A stretch of 40,045 bases of DNA from Pelagophyceae sp. CCMP2097 (GCA_026770575.1 MU657191.1:57545-97589); one strand, 5' to 3'; numbered from the stretch's first letter, positions 30,572 to 39,567 are shown. Notes: generated by a model not told the origin, from the sequence alone. Numbers and translations are program-made.

Positions 30572-31056
30572 CCCGGACAGCAGCGGCGGCGCTCGAGGGC
30601 GCGCCCGAGGCCGGCGCGCCCCCCTGACGAGGTGGAAGGACGCAAGTCACCGAAGAATTCTCCGAGTCGTAATCGATTTTGATCTCAGGGAAACAGAGTT
30701 CGAGAGTCTACCTTCTTGTGCAAGGTCAATTGACCTCGCTCGGAGGAGTCGAACGGGCCGTGCGCGCACCCTACAGACTCGTGCGAGGATCCGGGAGCCG
30801 AGCATACGAGGCCTCCGGCTCCGTCGATGTCATGATTTCGCGGGCGGGAGCACTCTTGCGCGGCAGCGGCCCGCGGGTCGGTCGGCCGACGCGAGCGGCT
30901 CTCCGGCGCGGCGGCCTCCGATGCTTCTCCTTGGACGGCGACGACAGACGGCGGTGGTCGGAGCTCGAGTGCGTCGCCGCGCCTTGGAATCGACGCGTCG
31001 CTCGAGCATCGCGTCGCGTCGCACCGCACCGCACCGCACCGCGTTGCGTCTCCCAG
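30572..31056. other. Divergent spacer holding the unresolved 5' end of the VWA gene
   Basis: It separates the F-box ARP start from the first recognisable exon of the VWA gene. A CACCGCACCG microrepeat is at 31022-31041. Short ATG-initiated frames (for example at 30832) could be the missing first exon, but none can be chosen from sequence alone. Confidence 0.4.
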
Positions 31057-32558
31057 GCCCGGGCGCCGCTACGCGTGGGAGACGCTCGGCTGGACCGCGG
31101 CCCGCTGGGACGGTGGCGGCGGCGTCCCGCCGCTCTCTGAACTCTCATCGTGGGCCGAGCTCACGCCGCAGCAGCGAGGTGCGTCCAGCCGGTGCCGGCA
31201 GGGAGCTGCCCGGGGCGCCCGAGGCGCGCGGGCGGCAGGCCTCTGGATGCGGCCTCGGAGCCTTGAGAGCACGTGCCTCGGCCCTCCCCGTCGCGAGCAG
31301 AGCCTCGGATGCGGACCTCCATGTCGCTAGCGGCGGCGCTGCACGGGCTGGCGTACACGCCGGCGGGGTGGGACGCCGAGGACTCTGCGCACTTGGCCTC
31401 TTCGGCCGTTTCCGTCGCCGACGCCGAGTCCCGCGCGGCGGCGCGTGGCGGCGGCGGCCGCCTGGCGCCCGTCGACGACGGCCGGGCGCCGGACGGCGCG
31501 GCGGCGACGCTGGCGGGCGCGATGATCGGGCTCGCGCCGCTGGCGGCGCGCGCGCTCAACCTCGCGCGGTCCACGGGCCTCGTGCCGCGGAGGCACGCCG
31601 ACGCGCTCAGGATGGCCGAGTCGTGGTGCGTCAAGGTCGGCAGAGCGCCGCCCGTTGCGCAAAACGCCGCGCGCGGCGCCAAGCGCGGCGCCGCAGGCTC
31701 CAGGTGGGCTCGACCGCCGCCGACGGCCTCATGGGCACAGTGCAGCTCCGGGGTGTCGAAAATGCCATCTATCTCGACGACTCAGGTCTGCCTGAAGACG
31801 CCCCCCACGCCTCGTATTCCGGGCCGCCGCCGCGGGGGGCCTTCTGGACGTGCAGCCTAGGCTCGATGAGCCCGCGGTTGCTGTCCATTGGCACGGCGCT
31901 GTATAAGGCCATGGCGCAGCGCCTCCACGGACAGCAAACCCGCGTCGTCAAGTTCGGCTGGGACCGGACGGTGCTGGAGCGCCGCTCCGTATCGCCGCCC
32001 GCGGACCGGACGGCGGCGCTCTGGGACGCCTCGTCGGGCGGCACCGTGATGTGGCGCGCCATCCGCGAGGACGTCCTCGGCACGTGGAAACCCGGCGGCG
32101 GCAAGCTGCGCCTCTGGGTCTACACGGACGGCTTCGACTCGGAGACGGGCATCGACGGCATGCACCCGATGATGGAGTCACTCACTCGAGCAGGCCTCGA
32201 CGTGGAATTCCACATCATCATCCTCCGCGACGCGGCGGCGCTCCTCGGCGGCGGCGCCGTCTCCGCATCAGACGCGAAAAAGTACGAGGCCTTGGCGCTC
32301 TCCACGGGCGGCTCGGTGGTCTCGATCAACGCCGACGGGAACGCCCTGTCCAACCTCAGCGCTATTTTCGGCGGCGGCGACGACGCAAAGGTGCTCCAGA
32401 GGCTCGACGTGCGCGGCCTCCTCGACCGCGTTTCGGCGCGCGACTCGGACGTCAAGGCGCGGGCGCTCGCGCGCGGCGACTACGAAAGAAAAACGGACGC
32501 ATCTTTCAAAAATGCCGCGCGGGGCTGGACCGACCGCGCCAAGGAGATCGGCGGCTAG
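31057..32558 (+). CDS. VWA-domain protein (5' end unresolved)
   Basis: Recognised exons: about 31057-31178 (upstream limit uncertain), 31331-31625, 31697-31785 and 31861-32558. An N-terminal motif pair, YAWETLGWTAARWD and LHGLAYTPAGWD, flanks a SWAELTPQQR linker and becomes continuous after removal of the 152-bp intron. A helical stretch then leads into a von Willebrand factor A domain: AIYLDDSGSMSPRLLSIG carries the complete metal-binding D-x-S-x-S motif, SSGGTVMW supplies the threonine and LWVYTDGFDS the aspartate. VWA domains of this intracellular type mediate metal-dependent protein binding. The DDSGSM motif exists only if the 75-bp in-frame intron 31786-31860 is spliced out; unspliced, the motif is broken. 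The frame upstream of 31057 is open back to 30836 without an ATG, so at least one 5' exon is missing. The gene ends 26 bp from the stop of the next, opposite gene. Confidence 0.78.
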
Positions 32559-32584
32559 CCGGCAGGCATCTTTCAAAGTAAATG

Positions 32585-33688
32585 TTACGTGGGAGATTCT
32601 CTGAAAGCGGCCGCGGGCCTCTTTCCGAGGGCAGCGTCGTCGATGACGTGCGCGAGGATGACGTCGACGGCGGCGAAGACGTCGTCGAAGACGGCGTCCG
32701 CGCGGGCGCCGTCGGCGAGGATGCCGCCCGGGCGCGCGCCGGCCCCGCGCTGGAGACGGCGGCCGACGTCGGACGTTTCTTCGTCGGCTACGAGCGCGGC
32801 GGCGCACCGCTCGCCGTGCGGCGACGACGTCACGAGGACGGCGCAGGCGACTCCAGCGTTCAACGCCGCGGAAAGGTCCGTAGCGCTGTCGCCGACGAGG
32901 ACGCTGCGGTGCCGCTGCGCGCCGCGCGCGGCCGCCGCGGCCAGGGCCGCTTCCAGGAGGTCCGGCGCCGGCTTGAGCTTCAGGTCGCCCGGCAGGCCCG
33001 TCGCGTGGAAGACGCCGTCGACGGGGCTCGCCACGCCACCGAGGCTCGTCGCACCGGCGTCTGGAGCGCGGAGCTGGGTCAGGAGCTCTGCGTGGATGAC
33101 TTCGAGTCCAGCGGCATCGACGAGGCCCTTTGCGCGGCAGCTCTGGTTCGTCACAACATAGCAGAGGTGCCCAGCGGCGCGGATGGCGGAAACGGCGCGC
33201 GCCGCGCCCGGCAGCAGCCGCAGGTCCTCGGCGCGAATCACGCCCGGGGCGCCGACGTCGACGTTGAGCACGCCGTCACGATCCAAGAGGAACGTCCACG
33301 CCCCGGCCGCGGCGCGCGCCTCCTCTGAGGCCGCGCCGTCGTCTTCGCCGCGCCACTTGTCGTCCCAGGCTGTTCGTCTTTCGGCGGCGTCCTCGGCGGC
33401 CCATCTTCGCTGGTCGGGGCCCATGCCGCCCCAACCACGAATCTCAGAAAGCTCGCGGAAGCAGCCGATGCAGACCTGGCCCTCGAAGAAGTCGCGCTTG
33501 TAGCGGCAGATCTTGTTGCACGACGCGTCGGCGTTGCTCCCTGCAAGCGAGTCGCCGCCCGGCGCCGAGTCGCCGCCCGGCGCCGCGTCGGCGAAGACCG
33601 GTGCGCCGCGCCGCCGGCGGCTGCCGCCCGACGTTGCCGCCGGGACGAGCGCGCTGCCCGCCGCCAGCAATACGACGACGGCAAGCAT
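32585..33688 (-). CDS. DUF1289-HAD phosphatase fusion with signal peptide
   Basis: A 367-aa single-exon protein. Residues 1-18 form a signal-peptide-like hydrophobic stretch (MLAVVVLLAAGSALVPAA). The frame continues upstream to 33871, but 33688 is chosen for this leader. Residues 57-100 match DUF1289, with four cysteines (about C57, C61, C73, C76) in a C-x3-C...C-x2-C pattern and the W-x-x-M-like stretch GWGGMG. From 131 on the sequence is a HAD phosphatase of the histidinol-phosphate/heptose-bisphosphate (GmhB/HisB-N) subgroup: nucleophile motif LLDRDGVLN (D136, D138), VVTNQS, KLKPAPDLL and VGDSATDLSAALNAG. All catalytic residues are visible, so it is probably active on a small sugar or amino-alcohol phosphate; the substrate is unknown. 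Secretory-pathway or plastid entry is inferred from the leader. Confidence 0.85.
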   Translation of the reverse strand: MLAVVVLLAAGSALVPAATSGGSRRRRGAPVFADAAPGGDSAPGGDSLAGSNADASCNKICRYKRDFFEGQVCIGCFRELSEIRGWGGMGPDQRRWAAEDAAERRTAWDDKWRGEDDGAASEEARAAAGAWTFLLDRDGVLNVDVGAPGVIRAEDLRLLPGAARAVSAIRAAGHLCYVVTNQSCRAKGLVDAAGLEVIHAELLTQLRAPDAGATSLGGVASPVDGVFHATGLPGDLKLKPAPDLLEAALAAAAARGAQRHRSVLVGDSATDLSAALNAGVACAVLVTSSPHGERCAAALVADEETSDVGRRLQRGAGARPGGILADGARADAVFDDVFAAVDVILAHVIDDAALGKRPAAAFRESPT

Positions 33689-34012
33689 GGTGCAGGGGGC
33701 CGTCTCGCCGCGCGCGTCGTACGTGCGACGTACGGTACTCTGGTATCGCCAAGTTGCTCGCAGAAATCTATTCTTGCCGTGGGGCCTTGTTGGGGGTCTG
33801 AAGGGACTACGCCTTGGATCCTTTGGGACACGCCCTGGATATCGATCCTGCAGGGTCCGGTAGGGCGGCACAGTGCATCCTCGATGGATCTTTCGGCTCC
33901 TTAATTAATGTCGACCTTGTGCTTCGGGCACCGGTCACGCGTGAGCCTGCGGCAGCTGGTGCACGCGTGCGCGGCGCATTGCTTGGCGGCCTCGCGGCGG
34001 CGATGCGCCGCG
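33689..34012. other. Spacer, possibly with a terminal exon of the CCCH/ankyrin gene
   Basis: On the minus strand, splicing from the GTAGCG at 34016 to a GCAG at 33947 (70 bp) would replace the KASR end of the upstream gene with a short tail reading LTRDRCPKHKVDIN, stopping near 33901. The intron size fits its neighbours, but nothing else decides between the two ends. Confidence 0.35.
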
Positions 34013-35764
34013 CTACCTCGAGGCCTTGTTGCGTTTGTTGCGCTTGGAGCGGTTGCGCTTGCCCTTGCCGCGCTGCGGCGGCGAGTAGTGCTGCGCCCGG
34101 TCGAATTCCGCCAACCGGCGCTCCCCTTCCGCGACGAGGTGCATCGCCATGCGGCGGAGGAGGTCGTGGGCAAGCGCGGCGACGGCCTCGGCGGCCGGCG
34201 GCCGCGCGTCTTGGACGACGGCGAGGGCGGCGCGGAGCGAATTGACGCACAGGGGCGCGTTGGTCGGCGCGCGTCTGCGGTCGTCAAAAGCCGGGCCGGA
34301 GTAGTTAGCGCGGGGCCAGTACGAGCGCGCGACGGCGACGAGTCTGACGACGACGTCCGCCGTCGCCGCGGCGAAGAGGAGGCGCGTGGCCTGCGCGACC
34401 TGGGCCAAATCGTGGGGCGCGTCACTCCATTTCCGCTCGGCGAGGCGCCGGCGCTGCAGCGCGACGCAGGCCTCGGCGGCGGAGGCCGCGCTGTCGATTC
34501 GGTCGTCCGCACCAGCGTTGGACTCGAGCGTCGGGTCGGCGAGCGCGTCGGCGAGGAGGTAGCGGACGACGTCGCCGTGGCCGTTGCGCGTGGCGGAAAT
34601 GAGAGCGGTGTCGGAGAACTAGGAGTGGACCTTTTCGTAGCCGTTCTTCTCGTCGACTTCCGTGAACCGCTGCGCCGCGTCGACGGCCGCGCTGCGCCTC
34701 GCCGGCGCCGCCGACTCGACGATGCGCCGCACCTGCGCCAAAGCCCCGGCCGCCGCGTACGAGACGATTTGCGGAACGTCGTCGTCGACTGGGTGGACGC
34801 CATACGCAGAGTACATGCAATCGCCCCGGAGATTGTTCGGGTCCCGGAACTGGCGCCGGACGAAGTTGCCGTCCTCGTCGTACTCGCCCTCGGAGTCGCT
34901 CTCAGAGTCGTCGTCGTCGCCCTTGCCCCGGGGCAGGAGGCCCCTGCGGACCAGGCTCTTGCGGATCCGCGCGTCTTCTCGCGCCAGCCAGCACTCCCTC
35001 TCGTAGCCGTTCTCGCCGTCGGAGTCGTCTCCCTCGAATGGGCGGGAGTCGGAGACGTTCTTGCTGTTGAGCGGGCACTCCGAGTGCGAGACACGCTGGT
35101 GCTCGCGCGAGCCGCAGCGGCAGGGCTTCGCGTACGCCTCGGGCTTCACGTACGTCTCAAAGGGATCCGACGCGCCCCCGGCCTCAAGCTTCGTCCGCTT
35201 TTGCGCCGGCGCGCCGTGATCGTCGTCGTCGCTGCCGTCCACCTCGATGACGGCGCCGGTGCGGCGCGCCTCGGCGAAGCGCTCGGAGAGGCGCTGCGCC
35301 TCGGTCCACGTGCGCAGGACCGAGGCGCCGTCGTCGCGGGCGCGCTCCGCCGCGGCCGCGGCCACCGTGTGCTCTTGAACATGGGCGAGGTAGCGCGCGT
35401 GGGCCGCGGCGGGGTCATCGCGCGCGCGCTTCGCCTGTGTCGCGGCCAACGTGCGCGCTTGAACCTGGGCGAGGTACGCCAACGTCTCCTGCGCGAAGCC
35501 GGGTGCGGATGCGTGGACGTATATCGGGACTAGCGGCGCTGCGGCCGGGCGCGCGGCCGGGTGGTAAAAGGCGCACTGGGGCCGGGCGCATTGAGCGCCC
35601 CATTTGCACTCGGGCGCCTCGGGGCGGAAGCGGCCCGGGTGCGGGTGGCCGTAGACGCAGTTCGCGCGGTAGCACTGCACGCCGTAGCGGCACGGCGGCA
35701 TCGACCCGGCGCCGCGCCGCGGAACCTCCTCGTTCCTAGGATCCTTGAGGAAGGAACGTTTCAA
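34013..35764 (-). CDS. CCCH zinc-finger / ankyrin-repeat protein with one in-frame TAG
   Basis: A single 584-codon frame runs from the ATG at 35764 to the stop at 34013, interrupted once by TAG at 34621-34619 (codon 382). Two CCCH zinc fingers (C-x5-C-x4-C-x3-H) lie at residues 25-40 and 53-68, as in RNA-binding proteins. A helical Ala/Arg region with repeated YLAQVQ/YLAHVQ units follows, then a Cys/His cluster (PCRCGSREHQ...HSECPLN) and a strongly acidic segment. Ankyrin-like repeats start around 345 (GALAQVRRIVE) and continue past the TAG (FSDTALISATRNGHGDVVRYLL). The tail is basic (GKGKRNRSKRNKRN). The protein-like reading on both sides suggests the stop is recent, a sequencing error, or read through. 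Without readthrough the product is 381 aa and lacks most of the ankyrin region. A probable role in RNA binding or turnover is inferred from the fingers. Confidence 0.78.
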
Positions 35765-36025
35765 ATTTCATACAATTGTACAACATTGTAGGTCGAAAAG
35801 GGAGACAGAGTTCCTGATATTAGTTGGGTTTTCCCAGTTACTTGAGCAGCTTGGAGCTGGCTCGTGTCGAGCCTACATGGCGAGTCTGGATGTACAATTT
35901 TGGCGGCGTCATCACCGCGCGTCGCTCTCACGGCCATATCAATTTTGGCTCCAGGCCAATGAGTAGAGCTGCGATCATCACCCATCCCTTTTCGGGCTCT
36001 GGGCGCCCTCCAACTCCGCCCCAGT

Positions 36026-36110
36026 GGCCGAAACGCCGCACCTCGAGAGCGGCATCCACGTTCAACATAGGTACGAATGGATACCGCTCTCGAGGTGCGG
36101 CGTTTCGGCC
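36026..36110. repeat. Long inverted repeat (32-bp arms, 21-nt loop)
   Basis: The arms 36026-36057 and 36079-36110 are inverted copies with a single mismatch. The arm begins GGCCGAAACGCCGCACCTCG. The transcript of either strand would form a stable hairpin. No coding frame is visible inside. Confidence 0.85.
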
Positions 36111-36274
36111 CTCCTGCCATCACCGGAAATCATTTAGCTCTGTTTCCACCATATTTCCGGGTTTCTCCCATTTCGTGTGGAACTTAAAGACCCCGTTTAG
36201 GATTTAATAAACTCCAAAATTGCCTTTATTTCCCTCCTAATCCCGTATTTTTTCGGCCTGTGAAACGTCTCGAC

Positions 36275-36322
36275 GGGCATACCCTCTTGGGCCAGTTCAC
36301 CCAGATTGGATCTTAAGCAACG
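36275..36322 (-). repeat. Dispersed repeat copy (TTAAGATCCA...GGGGCTG family)
   Basis: Plus-strand text GGCATACCCTCTTGGGCCAG is shared with the copy at 3747-3800, followed by a TGGATCTTAAGCAA end. The centre is partly decayed. Confidence 0.6.
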
Positions 36323-36616
36323 ACTCTCGTGAGCACACTTTGGCGAAACAATCTCCGGCGGATAAGGAAAAGGGTACCCAATCAGACTCGAAACGTAGTC
36401 CCGTCGAAGGTAAGGCGTTGGGACGCCCCTCGCGCGCAGCTGTAGCTCGGTGGAATGGTGCGGTCGACGACGCCATAGCGTCCGACATCTGCGCTGGGCG
36501 GCTCGAGGCAACGCCCGGTTTTCGCGCCGCACGTCGCGAGGCGGATCCGCGCTTCGGGGCTCGCCTTGGAGCCTCCGTCCGAGGCGGCGGTGAGGATAAA
36601 TGGTCTCGAAGCTCTC

Positions 36617-38236
36617 TTAGGAGATGATGACTTGTAATTTTGACTGGACGGCCCTGCGGCACTGCGGGCACTCGGAGCACTGCGCGGCGCACTCGGCGCA
36701 GGCGCACAGGTGCGTGCACGGGAAGAACGCGACGGACCGGGGTCGCTCCATGCACAGCGCGCAGTCCAGCTGGTCGCGGCACTCGTCGCGCTCCTTCTTC
36801 ATGGCGACGACGTCCGCCGTCGTGTTCGAGGCCACCTCCCGCAGCCGTCGCCGCGGCGTCAGCGTACCTGCGACGTTGCCGTCGGACGTTCCGCAGCTGC
36901 GGCCGCTCAGAGACCAGTCGTCCCCACTGGAGCGGGGCTTGCTCACAGGCCTCGAGCTCTTCGACGCGCTTCCGGAGGGCGGCGTTCTCGTGCTGCATCG
37001 CCTGCGAACATCGTCGGCTTCCGTGCGGCGATATCCCAGGGCGTCGCAGCATCTTCGGACCTCTAGCTCGTTGCGAGCGAGGAGGGCGTCCCTTGCGTCG
37101 CGGTCACCGCGGTCGAGCAGCTCGTGCGACGCCGCGTCCAAGTCGTCCTGACAGGGAGCGACCGGTGAACAATCCGGCATGGAATTGCGTCACGACGGGC
37201 GCCAAAGGATGCATTGACGGACCTCTGAGTCGTAGTTGGATTGGACGTGCTTGGCGCTTTCAATTTCGAACTTTGCGCCCTCGACGACGTGCTGCGCCGC
37301 GGCCTCGTCGTCGTTGATGCGCGGCAAGTTCGTCGTGGACGCGCTGCGGCGGTTTATTTGCGGCGAGACGTGGCCGAGGCGGTCGAGCGCGCGCGCCGCG
37401 CGGACGGGCGAGCCGACAGGCGAGCCGCGCGATTTGGGGCGGAGCGTGCGCGGCAGCTTGGCGCCGCCGAGGCGCGCGAGGACCTCTGCCTGACCCCCGA
37501 CGACAGCGTCGGGTACCCAGCCCGCGCCGCCCGCGTCGTCGACAACGGCCACCCAGCCTTTGGCCACCTGGATCACGTCGAGCGACCGGCCGACGCGCAC
37601 GGAGAGCTCGCCGGCGTGCTGCGACTCGTAAGACGCGACGGCGACGAGCCGCGGCTGCCTAGGGGCAGAGCCGCTGCCGGAAGCCGCGGCCCTCGCGATC
37701 CGACGACTCGCAGAGGTGGACGCGGGGCTGTCGTCGACATTTGCGGCAGCGACTGAACGCGCCGCAGCGCCTCCGCCGTTGGCGCCTCGGCCGTCGGCGG
37801 CGGCGCGCGCGCGTCGCCGGCGGCGAGGGCGGCGGCCACGTCTCCCGGCGACATCGTGGACCGCCTTCGCACGTGCGGCGCCGTCGAGTTTTCGCCGACG
37901 GCGCGCGTGCTCGAGGCCGGGTACCACCCTTCGCTTTGGCCGAGGCGGCCAAAGGCCCATCCCGGGTGCGCCTCGGAATCGGACTCCAGCTCCGTCAGCA
38001 CCGCGCCCTTCCCAAAGCACAGCTGGCCCTCCGTCGACGAGCCTAGACACGAGGCGTCGGCGGGTGCACCCGCCGAGGGAAAATACCGGCATCGAGCTCT
38101 GCACCTCCTCGAGTTGCCTCCTCCACTGGAGATCCTCCACACCCTCGCGCCTCCTAGGATGCCGCCTCGACTCCAGCCTGCCTCCAGGCGCCGCCTGCGC
38201 ACTATGGCTAGCCATCGCGCGCACGTAGCGGGTCAT
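36617..38236 (-). CDS. SH3-SH3-coiled coil-RING E3 ligase-like protein
   Basis: Six proposed exons, 38236-38203, 38042-37739, 37658-37223, 37147-37061, 37001-36947 and 36867-36617, give 388 aa. Introns of 160, 80, 75, 59 and 79 bp are all GT-AG and keep frame. SH3-1 (about residues 4-52) is completed by the first splice: YVRAMASHS joins STEGQLCFGKGAVL, ending in GWAFGRLGQSEGWYPAS. SH3-2 (about 115-167) reads PRLVAVASYESQHAGELSVRVG then GWVAVVDDAGGAGWVPDAVV. A coiled coil (about 245-310, with ENAALRKRVEELEAC) follows, and the C-terminal 48 residues are a C3HC4 RING (CALCMERPRSVAFFPCTHLC, then CAECAAQCSECPQC), as in MULAN/IAP-type ubiquitin ligases. Read without the 75-bp intron, the frame would stop at 37190 and a separate RING ORF would start 9 bp later, which is implausible. 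The likely role is a ubiquitin ligase recruited through proline-rich partners. Confidence 0.82.
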
Positions 38237-39099
38237 GTTCGCAGGGCCGCGCGCCGCGGCGCGCGCCGACGTCGGAAGCGCTTAAAAGCGCGCTGTTCGA
38301 GATAAATTGGTCTGGGTTCTGTTTCGGCGCGTGGAAAATTCGTGGAAATATGGAAAATTTGTGGAAAACTCGAAAATAGATCCTTATTGTTTATTGTTTG
38401 TGTAAGCGATAGTGGACGAGAACTTGAAGCATGAACTTGAAGCTACTGTTCCGGACGCGTGGAAGTGGGCCGTGTGTGTCGAGGTGCCGTGGCCCGCGGC
38501 GCGGCGCGGAGGGCCCGGCGCCGCGATGGTGGCGTAATGTGATATTTGGGATATTTGGTATTCAAGTTCATGTTCAAGTTCATGTTTCGGAGTTGCTTGC
38601 TTAAGATCCATTGGGTGGGGCTGCTCCGGAGTTCGGGTTCGGCGGACCGATAGGTATCACAGTCGGATGCCCTGATCTATCAGGATAGGGAATCCGCTGT
38701 GGCCCCCCACCTGCGGGTGCGGCAATAGTGCGGCTGGCGCAAAGCCAATGCCGACCCGGGTCCAATTGCGCCCCGCGTGCGGTAGACGGGCCCCTCGCTC
38801 GGACCCCGGCCAGGCCGCCTCGCCCCGTCGCGCCGCACCCCGTCACCCATGCACCAGCCAACTCCCATCACCAGAAAATGCTCGCTTACGAGATGGCTTG
38901 CCTTTGCCGCAAAGCGGACACATCGCGCGGGCGAAGGAGATCAGAGAAACGGCCCCCGCGATGGCCAAGGCCGTTTTGAACGAGACTTCGAAGGTGCGCA
39001 ACGTGACTTCGGTGGTGTGCTGCGACGACCTAACGTCTCAAAGCTTCGGTCAAGCCACGTCTTCGGGCAACAGATAAAATACACCCCACACTTGAGCTC
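38237..39099. other. Intergenic region
   Basis: It holds an AT-rich stretch (38330-38440), clustered AACTTGAA/TTCAAGTT units near 38425-38440 and 38562-38585, and a plus-orientation TTAAGATCCA repeat copy (38592-38632). The rest is GC-rich with no gene recognised. Confidence 0.55.
38592..38632 (+). repeat. Dispersed repeat copy (TTAAGATCCA...GGGGCTG family)
   Basis: Reads GTTGCTTGCTTAAGATCCAT then GGGTGGGGCTGCTCCGGA, a slightly shortened copy of the family. Confidence 0.6.
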
Positions 39100-39567
39100 T
39101 CACGAGATGGGCTTGAGCTCGGACTTGAGCTCGGACTTGATGGACTTGAACTGCCCGTTTAGCCAGAACAAGTGAAAGGCGCCGAGGCTGCCCATGCCGG
39201 TGAATATGAAAAGCAACGCTGTAAACAGCTTCAGGACGCCGACATTGGCCTTCGGCGCGCCGGCGGCGCCGCCGCCGCGCTTACGGCGGTGGCGCGGCGG
39301 CTGCGCCGGCGGCGCGCCGGCGGCGCCGGCGCCGTTTCCGGCGGCGGCGCGGCCGGCGGCGGCGCCACCGCCAGCAGATACGGCGGTGGGGCTGGCGAGG
39401 TTGTTCGGACCCTTTAAGGAGCTGGCAGTGGGCCGGACGGGCTTCACGGGCCCGCTGCGGCGGCCGCGGAGAGAAGCCTTCCGCGAGGGCGCCTCGGAGA
39501 AGGCGTCGGCGAAAGGGCCCACGGCGCTTAGGCCGATAGCAAGCAGCAACAGAAGACGCATCGTCAT
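39100..39567 (-). CDS. Small single-pass membrane protein, probably plastid-targeted
   Basis: A 155-aa single-exon frame (start at 39567, or the second Met at 39561). The N-terminus is a signal peptide (MRLLLLLAIGLSAVGPFADA) ending in ADAF-SEAP, then a Ser/Arg/Lys-rich stretch. This resembles the bipartite presequence with a phenylalanine at the cleavage site used by stramenopile complex plastids. A low-complexity Ala/Gly/Pro region with an RHRRKRGG cluster follows. One hydrophobic helix (LKLFTALLFIFTGMGSLGAFHLFWL, about 112-136) is followed by a short tail with repeated KSELKSELK. The family is not recognised. The combination suggests a thylakoid or plastid-envelope protein, but that is inference from targeting alone. 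Confidence 0.6.
   Translation of the reverse strand: MTMRLLLLLAIGLSAVGPFADAFSEAPSRKASLRGRRSGPVKPVRPTASSLKGPNNLASPTAVSAGGGAAAGRAAAGNGAGAAGAPPAQPPRHRRKRGGGAAGAPKANVGVLKLFTALLFIFTGMGSLGAFHLFWLNGQFKSIKSELKSELKPIS

Larger units (their letters stand above)
35765..36616. other. Intergenic region with hairpin and dispersed repeat
   Basis: It contains the 32-bp-arm inverted repeat (36026-36110) and a minus-orientation copy of the TTAAGATCCA repeat (36275-36322). Frames are short, and no gene or RNA gene is supported. Confidence 0.6.

Noticed and set aside
30204..32558. A 784-codon open plus-strand frame
   Set aside because: Its 5' two-thirds is antisense to the F-box ARP gene or out of frame with the VWA exons. 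Only the last part (from about 31697) is the true reading frame.
34619..34621. TAG as selenocysteine or pyrrolysine codon
   Set aside because: Selenocysteine uses TGA, pyrrolysine is not used by algae, and the site lies in an ankyrin-like repeat without a catalytic role.
36437..36500. tRNA A-box-like TAGCTCGGTGGAATGG
   Set aside because: No B box (GGTTCGA) follows within tRNA distance and no cloverleaf can be drawn.
36617..37180. Stand-alone RING protein of 187 aa starting at 37180
   Set aside because: Its middle is Ser/Arg-rich intron translation. Splicing three introns restores a coiled coil and connects it to the SH3 exons.
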